Shown here one piece after another: positions 37,831 through 51,057 of a DNA stretch of 64,000 nucleotides. Each line of letters opens with the position of its first letter. Positions within the stretch are counted from its first letter, which is position 1. The DNA lies in the NCBI RefSeq assembly GCF_001522545.3, contig NC_031770.1:35031866-35095865 (forward strand). The letters run 5' to 3'. The translations under genes were made by a program, and so were the position numbers. This stretch comes from Parus major (taxonomy: Eukaryota > Chordata > Aves > Passeriformes > Paridae). The notes under the pieces are model-generated. The model was not told where the DNA came from and searched no databases. It worked only from the letters and a program-made list of their open reading frames with translations.

Positions 37831-40611
37831 ACTTGTCACAAGTAATTTTGCCAGTCTAAAAGGTTAGATTGAAATGTAAGGAGTACTAAGTGAAAAAAAA
37901 AGACAACCCAATTTTTTTTAGGTTGAATTCCTATTGATTCTTAATCCAAATGAATAGAATGAATATCTGAAGGCATTGGAATAGGAGGTACTAAAGAGAT
38001 AAACATGTGTTTCCTTCAGTTTTTTCCATCTAAAGTCTTCAGGGGTTTTGTTAGTTAAAGAGAAATTTTACCTTGCATCGTCTTTTAATGTTCAACTTTA
38101 TCATCATCATCAAATACTGTTTTAATCAGTTACACAACATGGTTTGAAGATAGTTCTCATAATGTTGGTTTGGGTTTGTTTTTTTTTTTTTCCTAAAGGC
38201 CTCAATATCTTTGTCTTTTGTGCCTTTTTCAGCTTAAAATTCTTTTTCTCCTCCCTCTCCCCCACTTGACCACCAATGGATACTTGCCAGCCTGCTCAGG
38301 AATAAATAGATTCTCTCCATAAGTGTGGCATATGTGAAGAAGTTTTTTTGTTGTTTTATTTTAATTCATTTGTGGCTTCTCTAAAAAGAAAACAGCCATT
38401 TATTTCTGTAGCTGGTGTGTTATAAATTCATTATGGCATGCTTTTTATGTAGAAATTCTTGATGTTGACTTTTGATGCCTGGAAATGGGCAGAGGGGATG
38501 ACCCTGCTTTACTTTAAAAAAGGTGCACATGCAAAACCCACCATGTCTCTATGTGAGATTATTCAGAGGTGCTTCAATCTCCTGATGAGGCTTGAAGTGA
38601 CAAAATGGAACAAAATAAAACAACAATTAAGAGAAAAGCAAAAAAGAAAAAAAAAAAAAGACAACAACAAAAAAACTTCTGTCAAAGTTTATGTTACTTT
38701 TCACAAATCTTGGATGTCTTAAAGTCACAAACTACTAAAAGTAATGAAACTGAAAGTAACAACCAGAGATAGTTTAGTGAGATAAGCATCTGCTTGGGAA
38801 TTTCATGCCTCTCATCAGACTTAACAAGATTTCCATTATGAAAAGTACCTGTTTACCTTGTATGCATTAAACAGCTGCCAAATGTGGCAAGTATTATATG
38901 TATACCTATATATGTACATAAAAAAAACCAGATCTCAAAACATTTGAATAAAAAGAACCATGGAAATCTGCTTTTCTGCTGAGTTCTATGTACTTTGTAT
39001 TTTCTGTTACGCATCCTTTTTTTCCAGATCCATTATTGAATGTTGCATTTTTTTCAGGGAGATGGATTTCATTCTTCTTTTTAGTTTTAGCATGTGACAA
39101 TTGTAAATGGCCACACAAAAACAGCTGACAGACATCTTAGCAGAAATTTTGTGCAAATCCACTCCATTTTTGATATGAAGAGTCCTGGAAGCAAAGTTGC
39201 CCTAGAGTAATTGAATTTTAAGGTACTTAATTTATTTGTATTGCTTGCTTTATTAATTTGGGTTTTTTTATCTAACCCTTTTACTGTGATTCATTCATGA
39301 ATAGAGTTAAAATTTTGACTCAATGTCTGTCTGGACATCAGGATGTCAGAGGTAGTCAAGAGTCCTAAAATTATGTGGTTTTGGTTAAGGGAAGAATGTG
39401 GAAAACAACATCAGTTCCTTTCTGGTGACAGATAATGATGTAGCTGGACTCTCAGCTAGTGTAAGGAATTGGTGATAAAGAGCATCTGCTGTTGACTGTG
39501 CCAGGCAATTGTAGCCTTTAACTTGGAGTAGTAGGGTAGCTGTTGACATCGTTGTTGCTTTCAGAGTGGATTACCTTGGGATTCTTTATGTGTGCTTGTC
39601 ACTTGGAAAGCATAGCTAGACCAGAAATGGCTCCCTGTGTACTTTGCAACAGTGTCGATAATCAAGTGTGTATCTGCACTACACCCTTCACAGCAGCTGC
39701 CTGCTCATTTCCAAAGGGACAATTTATGGTCTGGGTTTCAGCTCATGAAGCTGTAGATGGTGCAGAGCCCGTGCATCAGGAAGCCTCCTTCTCCATCTCT
39801 GGCAGCCACAGGCAGTGGACAGCAGCAGCCTCACTGGCAGAGCTTTCTAGTGGAGTGCTCCTGGTTCTGATGGATCCAAACCGGAACCTATTGTCTCCTC
39901 ATGTTACTCTGCAGCGTATCTTTCTTTGGGGCAATGGTGGAATTATTATTTGATTTAGATACTAATCCTAATTTTTAAAATTCATGAACCTCCCAAGTTA
40001 TCCCGGGATATAAAGACATTCCAAAAACCACTAAGACTGTCATTCAGTAAAATATGAAATCTTAGAACAAAATGGATCTTGAGTCACATTGTGAATTTAG
40101 TGTTCTGCTTTTCTTGTGGGTGCAGCACTGTTTATTCTAACCCTAAACAGAAACACTGCGATACAGGCAATCTACCTGTAATGTAATCAGTCTATTGTAA
40201 TGCAAAGACAAAACAATTTATTTTCAAGGCATCCACAATTTTGCAGGTAGCAGTGTGGTTGGAGCATTTTATAGGGGCCATCTAATGATGGGGAAGTGCT
40301 AGTTAACTTCCTTACAAAGTTTCTTACACCTGAGGAACCAGAGGGAACGTGTTAAAATGGTTTGTCCTAGTGAAATGAACTGGTGAAATGAAATTTCTTC
40401 TTCCCTTGCTAACATTCTTTTGACCAGGACCTACCTCAGAAATTCTGGCTGTTTTGTTTGAATGCCTTGATCATCAATGGCTGGCTGGATTAGGTGATCA
40501 CTGTTCAGTCCTAACAATAATTCATAAAGAAACCGGGAGATCTAGTTACTGAATGTTGTTTCTGCATTTTTTCCTCCTTTTTTTCCTTTATAGTGTATAA
40601 AACTTGGATAC
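37831..40611. other. Intergenic DNA, no gene seen
   Basis: AT-rich sequence with a T12 run near 38.18 kb, an A-rich patch near 38.65 kb and a TATATG patch near 38.9 kb. A 136-codon open frame at 39543-39953 on the plus strand has no recognisable motif and no clear splice context, and I do not call it a gene. Confidence 0.6.
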
Positions 40612-41480
40612 CACATTCATCATCCTAGAGCACGCTACACAGGATTGTGTCCACACAGTTCTGGAATGTCTCCAGTCAGGGAGACCCCACAGCCTCTCTG
40701 GGCAATCTGTTCCAGTGCTCAGTCACCCACACAGTAAAGAAGATTTTCCTCATGTTCAGATGGAGCTTCTTGTGCATCACTTTCTGCCCCTTGCCTCCTG
40801 TCCTACTGCTCAGCACCAGTGAGCAGAGCCTGGCTGCATCCTCCTGGCACCTCTCTTCAGACACTCACAGCCATTGATGAGCTCCCCTCTCAGTGCCTCT
40901 TCTCGGGGCTGAACAGGCCCAGCTCCCTCTGCCTTTCCTCCTAAGAGATGCTCCAGTGCCTCAATCCCCTTTGTTACCCTCCACTGGAGCCACTCCAGGA
41001 GCTCCATGTNNNNNNNNNNNNNNNNNNNNNNNNNNNNNNNNNNNNNNNNNNNNNNNNNNNNNNNNNNNNNNNNNNNNNNNNNNNNNNNNNNNNNNNNNNN
41101 NNNNNNNNNNNNNNNNNNNNNNNNNNNNNNNNNNNNNNNNNNNNNNNNNNNNNNNNNNNNNNNNNNNNNNNNNNNNNNNNNNNNNNNNNNNNNNNNNNNN
41201 NNNNNNNNNNNNNNNNNNNNNNNNNNNNNNNNNNNNNNNNNNNNNNNNNNNNNNNNNNNNNNNNNNNNNNNNNNNNNNNTGCAGAACCCTGCATTTCCTT
41301 TTGTGGAATTCCAGAAGATTCCAACCTGCCCATCTGCCCAGCCTGTCAAGGTCTTGAAGCGCTGCACAGCACTCTGGAGCATTGGCCACTCCTCCCAGCT
41401 TTGTGTCATCAGTGAACTTGCTGAGGACACATCTGCTCTCTCATCCAGGTCATTGATGAACAAGTTAAACAATACTGGAC
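40612..41480 (-). mobile_element. CR1 LINE copy (minus strand), interrupted by assembly gap
   Basis: The plus strand reads as the reverse complement of avian CR1. It has 'cctctctgggcaatctgttc', 'cagtaaagaa' and the region corresponding to 'gagctgggcctgttcagcc' on the minus strand. Right of the gap, minus-strand frames show a CR1 reverse-transcriptase-like GPVLFNLFINDLDE block and a DLDRL-RWAGWN block in different frames. The copy is therefore frameshifted and dead. The left boundary near 40.6 kb and right boundary near 41.5 kb are approximate. It replaces any gene call in this interval. Confidence 0.85.
41010..41279. other. Assembly gap (270 N)
   Basis: A run of 270 undetermined bases within the CR1 copy. 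Its true length may differ. Open frames that run through it are artefacts. Confidence 0.99.
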
Positions 41481-42105
41481 CCACTGCTGTCACTTTGCAA
41501 GTTCTAACGTGTTTCCAGATGCCTGGGTCTCAAAGCCATGTTATAGAAAACTTTTTCCCACCAAAGACTAGAACTGGGAACAAGATAGGAGAAACAGAGT
41601 CTTAGAAAGTGACAATCAACTGGTCATTCACTGGTTCATTTATGCCACACATCTCCCTAAACACATCCCTCAAACTCAGTGTTAGGAAAGGTGCTCAACT
41701 TGTATTGAGTTCTGATACAATCTTAGAGGGCTCACCTTACTGGAGCTGTCTTGATGGCTTTTCCAATTGAAGACCCCGAGTTGCCATCAGAAACAGGGAT
41801 ATCCTTTTATTTATGTCCATTCTGGAACTAGCAGTCTGAAATGGTTAGGGTTAGAACTGTGCTAGAGGTAGACCACTGAATGCTGCAATACCTCTCCAAG
41901 TAAAAAGGTGACATGAGCCGATTCCCACCTGGTCCTTATTTTCTGCCTTGGAGAGTAATTTAGTAGAATCGCTGTAATGGGTCATGGATTTCTAAGATAT
42001 GAATATTGCAGGTTACAGACGACTGTCTTTCCTTCTTTGGCATTTAAGAATAATACTGCTTAGTTATTTCTAAAACGACACCCTTAAAGGACTGTTTTCT
42101 CTCAG

Positions 42106-42243
42106 GCAAGTGTCAGTCTGAAATGCATGTGCCTGCCACAGGATGGCAGCAATCCGTCACCACTGAAGCATCGCTCAGTTCGGGTGTTGCATCTCAAAAT
42201 GAAGCCCAAAGATAAGCTATTCACACGCGATCGCTTTGTGAAG
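42106..42243 (+). other. Unassigned exon-like segment, plus strand
   Basis: After a strong acceptor (ACTGTTTTCTCTCAG) the frame starting at GCA stays open for 46 codons to a possible donor AAG|GTGGTA, with a stop two codons later. The predicted peptide starts ASVSLKCMCLPQDGSNPSPL and ends KDKLFTRDRFVK. It is charged and not low-complexity. The segment has several CpGs, including a GCGATCGC octamer, in an AT-rich setting, which hints at constraint or recent origin. I do not recognise the peptide. It could be an exon of an unknown gene, a pseudogene exon or chance. Confidence 0.3.
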
Positions 42244-42554
42244 GTGGTATGACAAGCACAGGAAAGGCTTTCTGTACTCTTTCTCATTATTATTAATTTA
42301 AGACATGGTTTACAATGTTTGTTACAATGTGATAATTTGCTTAGCTACAGAAGCTGTCCCCAGGGATGAGCTCTGAATACTTTCTCGTGTAGCAGTTGGT
42401 ATGGGAGTTCATTCTGTGGAGGGTTAAATGCTGAGGGTAAGGTAAGTAACCTCTTTTTAATGCTCCCCGGTGAGTATGTATTTCCTACCAATATTTCAGG
42501 GGTTTTCACCTTTAGGTCTGTGTTTCTTCTTCCTAAGGCCATCTGAACTATACA

Positions 42555-42600
42555 TCACTACAGTGTGATATATATATATATATAGTGTAATATATATATT
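42555..42600. repeat. (TA)n microsatellite
   Basis: Two TA-dinucleotide runs separated by GTGTAA. Confidence 0.9.
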
Positions 42601-42617
42601 GCCCATCTGCAGTATAC

Positions 42618-42740
42618 CTTCTGTTTCCCTGGAATTCAGGGCCTGTTTGAAGACATTCAGTGCCTGGAATGCCTGGAGCCAGTAATTACTATTTTCATGT
42701 GTATGTACAACTACTTCCAGAGAGTTTGCTGTCATCTCTT
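42618..42740 (-). other. Unassigned exon-like segment, minus strand
   Basis: On the minus strand a good acceptor (TTTATTGTTTCAG) and donor (GAAG|GTATAC) flank 123 bases. The only fully open frame is phase 1-1 and reads EEMTANSLEVVVHTHENSNY then WLQAFQALNVFKQALNSRET. It looks like ordinary globular protein but I cannot name the family. A TA microsatellite lies just outside it. It could be an exon of a minus-strand gene between FEZ2 and the opsin, or chance. Confidence 0.28.
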
Positions 42741-43617
42741 CTGAAACAATAAATGTATTTTTATAAATCTGACTGCATGAGTCTGACTGCACTTGTAGCA
42801 GTCCCTGGTTGGTTCTGTGGTCAGTGACTTGCCCCAGTACTGACTGGTAAAAGTAAGACTCTGTGAAAGCTAAGCAGGCTTTATAGCCATTACCATGTAA
42901 AGAATCTTGTGAAATTAAATTATTCTTCAAAGCCCTTCATGAAAGCTGAACCTTTTGGTTAAAGAATACAGTTTTAAACATCAAAAAGTGCAGGGGCAAA
43001 AATAGGATTTGTAGCCAGCAAGCTCTCTGCCCTGGAAGACAGTAAATCATGCTGCCTCCAGCCAGGGACACACATCTCCCTGCGGGTGTGCAGGGCCAGT
43101 CTCTCTCACTCCCCTAAGCCAAAAAATGACAACAAACATGAGCTGTGCTAATCCTAATGGTGCTTCTGCAGAGGTGTCTTAGCTCCTCACAGAACCAGAG
43201 CTACCCTATGCCTAGAGAGCACTAGAGACTAGAAACTCCTCCAGCAGGGCATAAGGCCAGGGACGAGCCAGTCTACATGGTGGCTGATGTGAAAGGGGGT
43301 GTGAGAAAGGCAAGTGACAGACAGAAAGCCCTGGACTTCAGAGAACAGATTTGGGCTCCTTCAGGATGCTTGAGATGGGGTGCTCAGCTTCGCCATGACT
43401 GATGCAGCAAAGCAAAAGTGTAAGATGAAGGCAAATCTTAGCTTCACAATGTCAGCTGTCAGGCTAATAATATTCTCATACAATGCAGTACAGAGAGCCC
43501 AATACCAGAGAAGGCATGGGACTTTCTCAAAGCTGTTAATAGCACTCTGGCAGGTTGACTTTCCTGGCTGCTTCTGCTAATCCACATAGCAATGCGTAAA
43601 TTGCTGTTCCAGAGCAT

Positions 43618-43645
43618 TCAAACAAAACAAAACAAAACAAAACAA
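43618..43645 (+). repeat. (AAAAC)n microsatellite
   Basis: About five AAAAC units flanked by unique sequence. Confidence 0.9.
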
Positions 43646-46600
43646 GCTTATTTTTGTTGATTCTTTTCCTTGCACAGATGATGGAAGGTGCCCTGAGAGT
43701 CTTTGCCCAGCTGTTTGATGCCATGTCCCTTTGGGGTCTGAGAAGTCATTTTCAGGTATTTGAAAGAATATATACTGAGACATTATAATACTGGAATGAC
43801 ACGTTTTTATATCACCAGAGTCAATAATCTGAGGATGTGCCAGGAATAATACTGAGAGAAGAAAGACTTGTGCTCTTTACTGCAGAACCCTTTTTCCCAT
43901 GGTGTGGGAGACATTCTCCTTCCAGTGCTGGCTGCTTGTAATGGGGGTAGATTGGGACACATCCAAATCTAAAGTGACAGAAATCATACTCTTTGGTGAT
44001 GGGTGCGAAGGTGCTTAAGAGTCAGAAAACAAAACATATGGAAAGCCCTGAGGGAGGTAGGAAGGGCATAGCTGAGATTTACCATCATTGAAACTGTTAG
44101 GTCAGAGGTGGGATCAAGGATCTATTTAACAAAGCATTCCTCCTCATCCCTGAGGTTCTAGCAGGTATACGTAAGGAGGGGGAAAAATCTTCTCTAAGAA
44201 GTCATCTGCTTCCTTCTTTTCCTTAAATTCATCTCAGAGCAGAGTCCCTGCAAAGAGCATTGATGTTTTAAAACCTTCCAGGGAAAGAAGAGACAGTGTT
44301 TTCTATTCTGTAGGTCTTACGTTGTGCTGTGTATTTCTCTTGTAGAAATGCTGTGCTCATTCACATGGAAAAGCTCCTTGTAGCTCCATGTGGTTTTCCA
44401 GTGGAAGTTACTGGTACCTTTTTTGTCAAGCTTTTAAGTTGAAGTTGCATCAATACCATTTTGTTACAGAGATCAACTTAGAAATGTGAAATGCTTGGAA
44501 GCTTAACAAAAAACAAAATAAAGTTTTTACATATGTCTTGCATCAATGTTTCCCACAAGGAAGACTGACATTTATAGCCTGTCTGTGTACCACCATGGCA
44601 TCCTGAAGACTGCTGAGGTGATGATATCTCTATCTTCTCTAAGACTCTTGATCCCAGCCTTGTGGTGAAGACACAGACAAATAACCCCTGTCACCCCTTT
44701 TTTATGTCCTTTTAAGAGAAGAGGCTAGGAAAGCTTATTAGTAATTCCCACTTGGCTTTATTATAAGCTGAGAAAGCTTTACCTGAAACCTCTTATAATC
44801 CTTACATCTGAAACTCTGTCACAGGTGTTGGGACTGTCACATTGTTTGAAATTTGCAAGGAGGAGCAGGCTGATAGAGTGATGGCACACCTGCCTTTTAT
44901 TCTTTAGGAAATGCTGCTGGAAAGAAGTCAGCTTCAAATAAACCCAGTGAATTGAAAGAATATGTTCTGATTTTGTACAGATGCTGGGTTTTGGATGGGA
45001 AAGTAAATAAATGAGTACTTCAACTCCATTAAATCCTTTGAGCAGGGACTGTAAAGAGAAGCAGCCTTTCTCTACACAAAAGCCCAGGATGAGAGAGAGT
45101 GGGGTAGCAGTGGTGCCGAGGGGAGAAGCGGAAGACGTGCTGCAACAGACACGGGAATCTTCCTGTGCTCTTGTCATCCCACCACCCCCATTCTTTGGCA
45201 AACGTGTGTGACTGCATGCAGGCTTTATCCTTTATCCTTTCACCTTCTAGGTGAAACCTGGGGCTCTTGCACTGGGAGTTCAAGAGGCATGAGCTGCTCC
45301 TCACAGGTGCTGGGGCTGAAGCACAGCTGGTGCTGGTGGTGGGGCTCAGGTGTTAGAAAGGCAGTGGAGCAGCCGTGCTGCCTCTCTTGCTCTGCCTCTG
45401 AGGTGCACTGTTTTGGAATCACCAACTGATTGTGTTTCATCTGTAGAATAACCTATAATGTATTTATTGTGTTTCCAAAATATTCTTAGGGAAGCCAAAG
45501 CCCTGAAATTTGACAGAGGTTTCTGGCATTACAATATATACAAAGTTCGTGACATTTTTCACTTTCTTTCACTGGTGTTGTTGCAAATGACCATGAGTCT
45601 TGTCTTTAGTGAATAAAAGCTTAATGGAGTCAAAGTTTCTTCTGTAAAATCCCACTGCTTGGATGGATGTTTAGCTCCTTCCTCTCTAATAGAGTGAGTA
45701 TGTACAATTTGACTTTAAAATATTGTCTATACACAGTTTATTGGCAGAAATCTGTCTGCTACAAAATGCCAAATTAAATTCTGAGCCAGAATGGAGTCCC
45801 TTCACACAACACTTGTATTCTGTGGCATAATGATGCTTCTGTTAAAACTGTTCATGTCAGGAAATAATGTCTGTGATAAAACTTGTGGGTTTTACCATAT
45901 GCCCGAGATACCTGAGATTTATGCAGAATTCCGTTGGCAGTCACACAAAAGAGCCAGTAGGTATGTGGTGGCAATCCAAACCTCAGTTTGCTTTTCTAGA
46001 AATTGCACTCCTGACTTCTTCCCCAAGTTTGAAAGAAAAACTGAAGTGGTTTGTCCAAGAATAATGGTCCCACTAGCTTTCCAGAGTGGGAATGTTAGTC
46101 ATATATCCTGTTCGACAAAGCAACAAGAGACCTTTACCATTGTGTAAGCATAAATACAACATTTGGGTCTTTTTCATATATTTTTGATGTATGGACTAGC
46201 CTGAAGTAAACTAAATCATATAAAGGGGAGGAAATTTCTATTTTCCTCTTTCTTGGGAGCTCAGACATAAAGACTTGTGAGTGCTGATATTTTAATGCAT
46301 GGATAAAAGCCTAGTATAAGAGAAGGAATAAAAGGGTAATATTTGATGTTAAGCAACAACATAGGAAGTAAGGAAAAGTGTCTTGTTGTCCATAAAACTT
46401 TATAGTCTTGTATTGATTGTGTATTGTTATATAGCTTGCAAGTGATTCTCTAAAGACTTGTACTGTTTTCAAGTGACTTCCTAATAGGTTAGATGCTTTC
46501 CAAACTCTTGATTGTGTGAGTGACATTCTCAGTATTCTGGAGATCCCTGTGAGTGTGTGAGATGTGCAGGAGCATGAACTAGGTACAAGAAGGAAAACAT

Positions 46601-49600
46601 TTGTCCTTTTCAGGATTCTGGGAGGATATGTTCTTTTTGACTTTCAAAAGAAACTTACAGGAGGCCCATAAAGGGCAAGAGTTCATAAAGAGAAGAAACC
46701 AGCATGTCTAGGACTCCTCTGATGCAGCAGTATCCTAGACTGGTCATTGCTATGAGCCGCTCCTATTACCTGCTCCCACACCTGCTGGAATGCTAATATT
46801 AAATATTTCATAGGAGTCCACAGGATGTATTTTATAATAGCAACTGGTACCTGGAAACATTGAAGTGGATACAGCTGACAGAAGCATAATACAAGGTTAA
46901 GATTATTTATATTTTCAGTGATTTTCTCCTCCTGTTGTGTATTCTCTTAATCCAGGATCAAATTCTAATTGTGGTCAAGTCCTTGGAAAGCTCATCTCTT
47001 TGAATGGAAGCTCTAGGAAGACAACAAACCTGAGGTTTGAATGGGAAGTTTCAGGGTATGATCCATACCATGCTGTAAATTCTGGATGTTTTGTGCAAGG
47101 CAAACACAACAGTAATGACAACAGAAACCTCACAGGCTCTGTTCTTGGATGTGTTGGGAAACGCATTGCTACAAAAGCAGTTTTTGCCCTAGGTTTTGCT
47201 CTGCTTGATGCTGCCTGCACACAATCTGATATGAGCACGTTAAGATAAAAGTCTCTGTTGTTTTACTTGTTTGGATATTGGAGCTAAGCATGCTCAGTGT
47301 CATCAAAAGCAATCAAAAAGCATCATCCAAAAGAAAACCCACACTTTTTCAAAGTGGTAAGAATCAACCTGTGCATAATTTGACACAGCACAAGAACAGA
47401 TGGAGTTAAGCAGGAGGCTTGCTTTTTTCTATAATTTTATGTGATGAACAAAGCTTTAGTGAAGCCTATGCAGGTCTGTCCAGCCACTGCATGATCTGTG
47501 TAACCAGCAGGCCCAGAAATGCAGTTACTGCTGTTGCTAGTGATATACCATGGACTATGTACTGACACTGCAGTACTAAGGCATGTCAGCCTTGCTTTGC
47601 CTCAAATTGCCTTAGCCTGCCTGGAACTTCATTGTAGCTGGCTCAGCTGTGACAGCAGTTTATTTTAATTATCAGGTTACTATTTTCTGATTTGATCATG
47701 GGATATAACTACAATTTTTGTACAGACAAGAATAATGAATAATTATTTTGTGTAAAGAGAAATATTTATTCCATCATCTTAATATTGTAATGTAAGTGAA
47801 AAAAGGCCTGTCCTGGCTATTGAGGGCTACCTGTGGCAACTCGAGATGCAGAGGAGAGGAGTGCAGACATGAAGAGGATAAGAGAAGAGGGCATGGGAAT
47901 GTCAGTTAAGAGCTATGGACAGCTCAGCAGCAAACAATTAAAGCTAAACCTTGGACACAGGCAAAATTGGTTTATAGGTAGGGGAGGAAACAGAAAAGAG
48001 GTATACAAATTATGTAAGATATTTTTTATGCAAGTCATTCAGACATAATGTGGAGTTGCAGACCAAATAAAAAGAACAAGCTGTAAAGTAAGAAAGAAAA
48101 TGTATCAAAAGAAACCCTGAGTGGGCTTTAGAAAGAGAAGGAAGAAATCGGCAATTTCAACATCATGCTGCTTGGGCACCACCATCATCTCTCTTTCAGA
48201 AAAAATGGATGGAAAAATGGTGCTCCTTGTAACAATTTCCTCCCCTGACTGAAGCCAACTGCCTGAAAACAAAAAGAAGAGAAAGCATGGAAAGGCAAGT
48301 ATTACACCAGGGAGAATGGTAGGTGCTAGGAAGTATGCATTGTCTTGAATAGTTACTGAGACTTTTTCCCTTGTTAGTGTTCTTTATTTATTTTCTTTTG
48401 TCATAAATGAAATACATTTGAAAGGCTTTATGCTGCCCTTTTTTTCCCTCTAATTCCCTAATTTGCTGAATTCACAATAGCTTGCTTGGTCCCTAGAATG
48501 CAACCTGAAGTTTCTCCTGACATTAAAGTCCTGCTGATACATGAAATGCTGGTGGTTTTGTTCTGCCTTTTCTGCAGTGAGAGTGATTTCTTCACATGAG
48601 TCAAAGTCGCAGATCATTCAGTGCACCTGCCCCTGTTAGTGTACTCCAGAGCTTGATAAGCACAAAAACCCCAATACATTCTGCCTTTTTGAATCAACAC
48701 CTAAGAAATTAAGGATCAGTTTTCACGTTTCACATTTTGAAATTGCAGGCATATGACACAAGCCCATATTTGGGGAAAATGGATGCTCTCACTGGGCTCC
48801 CCTCTGAACTGGAGCAGTGAAACACTGCTGCAACACAGAGAGTAAAAGCACCCCAGTGACAGAACACCAGCCAGCCACTCTTTTGAACTGGATTTGTTTA
48901 AACCTGCTACTGTAATGAGCTCACCAAGGATGACTGGAAGGCTTTGAAAGACAAAAAGCCAAGTTTTACTGTAGCAGAAGCTGCAGTAACATTTTAAAAA
49001 ATAAACAAATAATAAAAAACCCCAGTGCAACTCATGAAGACAGAAATAAAAGAGCTCAAATCTTGTATTCCTTGTGCCTTGTATTCCTGTATTCCTTTGT
49101 GCCTCAGAGAGGTTCCTGCCTTTTAGCCACTCTTGGGCTGCCAAGAAACTATCACCTCAGAAGCATGACTTCCCACACTTCACTTGAGATCTCTCACAAA
49201 CTGATTCAGCAGCCCAAAAGGTTTTAACTTTCTTTACCATCACCTAACCTACTCGGTGGAAGTTCAGCTCAGAGCAGGGAGTTTAAATAATACGAAGCTT
49301 CAGCCACATAATTCGCACAAAGTATTTTCCTTTGTCTTCAATCATCTTTCAACATGAAAGTAGAATGTATCTGAAACATCAGGGTAGCTTGTCTTAATAT
49401 CAGCATCAATCTAAACAGTTTTCCTTGAGAAACAGTTAATTTAAAACTGTATATTGCAGTAATAAGCACTGACCAAACACTTTTTTCTGTCAGGTAGTTT
49501 TCTATAGTTGTCAGAAGCTGTAGAACACAACCCCTCAGAGAAAAATTAGCATTCAGGATTGATGAGAACAAGAATAATGTATGAAACAGAATAGGCTAAC

Positions 49601-51057
49601 GTCAATAGAAATCATGACAGAAGTATGGATTTTACTATGGATTATTTATAGATATTCATTATATTCATTTATATGATATAACCATTTTCTTAACTGGGTT
49701 TGGCAAATAACCCAACACAGGTGAAGAAATGTGGTTTAGACATTTAAATAAAGAATGCATGCAGTGTAATTGTTTTCATGCTAAAATGTCACAGCAAGGG
49801 TTAATGTCCAGGGTTAAACAGACATGTTTTGAAATATAAGTGGTCAAGCATGTTTCACATTGTGATCTCTCTTCAGTTTAAATATTTCAGGTGTGGCTTT
49901 GTTCTACAAAATTGAACATCAGCAGCAAAAGAGCAGATTCAGGTCTGGTTCTTACAGGTAAGCAATTCCAAAAGGCTTGCAGCAGGACAGTCATTCCCAT
50001 TTGTCCATCAACATGTTTTAAGCGTTACCTGCCTATCTCAGGATTTTTTTTCCTTTCATTCAATGTGTGTTATAAAAGAATCTGTGCAAATACTTTCAAT
50101 AAGTGTATTTTATTGGAACCAGGAAAAAAAAAACAAGTGATCTGTATTTGGAAAGATCTTCTGTCACTGATATAAAATGCATTTTCTGGCTACCTCGATG
50201 AAATCCATAGGCATAACTCATCATTGTGTGACTGTTCATTGCAAGACTAAGTGCTGTCTTGTTGGAGTGACAGTTTTTTCATTTTCTAGTGAATATTCTA
50301 ATTAAAAATGTGAAGTAAAAATGAAAATAATTTATCAAAAAGGATCTATGTGGACATGTTCCAACCATTGGATTTGCTTTGAAATCCCTCAATTGTATTT
50401 CTGTAAAATCTCTGAAAATTTTATGCTTTACAGAGACAAAGCTGTATTTTCATTCCACAAAACCAATTTTCTATCTGGTTATCTTAACCCATTGCCTCCT
50501 TCTTCTATGGTCCTTTCCTTTAACCCATGTACAACAGGTATTGTGAAAAAATAGTTCTGTGTGACCTGACACCACTTTTCTGACATAATCATTCCTCTGG
50601 CAACTGCCCAAATCTCTGTGCTCCTCAGGGAAAACAGGTGCTTGTTAGGAACATTCATCATATGTTTTCTGTCACAAACAGATTTTAATTTTTAGGATAT
50701 TTTTGTTTTTCTATATTGGAAACAGTACACTGGGTTTTAATGTAAGCTGAGTTATGAGCATGAACCTAAGGCTGAGTATGTCAGGCCAGCTAGTGCTGCT
50801 GTGATTCTTGCCTTTTTGTACTGGTATAGGTGTCACTTTGAAAGCATTTAGAGAGGCAAATAGGGAGGATTCAAAGGCTTTTGCACATTTTAGCATCACA
50901 AATAGAAGGTAATGCTGGCCTCTATCTGCTCTAATTTGGCTTTGCCTGCTGCCGCAGAGACCACTGGTTGATTTGGTGTGTTTGTAAAACGGGTTTAATT
51001 GCCCTGTTGTGTCCTAATCCGGTCATTTCATCACTCTCTTTCGTCAGGTGTCCTGAG
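43646..51057. other. Intergenic DNA, no gene recognised
   Basis: About 7.4 kb of moderately AT-rich sequence. It contains a short TTGTATTCC-type duplication near 49.06-49.10 kb and several open frames of 60-140 codons without motifs. I see no tRNA, rRNA or well-supported exon. A segment at 49891-49959 with a perfect plus-strand donor is discussed among the findings. Confidence 0.5.

Noticed and set aside
39543..39953. 136-codon plus-strand open frame
   Set aside because: It has no motif, no convincing splice sites and no family resemblance. Frames of this length are expected by chance in 64 kb.
40810..41605. Several 119-227 codon frames on both strands
   Set aside because: They run through the 270-N gap and are fragments of a dead CR1 element.
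48716..49144. 142-codon minus-strand frame rich in Phe, Leu and Cys
   Set aside because: It overlaps a short TTGTATTCC-type duplication and AT-rich tracts, and no conserved domain is visible.
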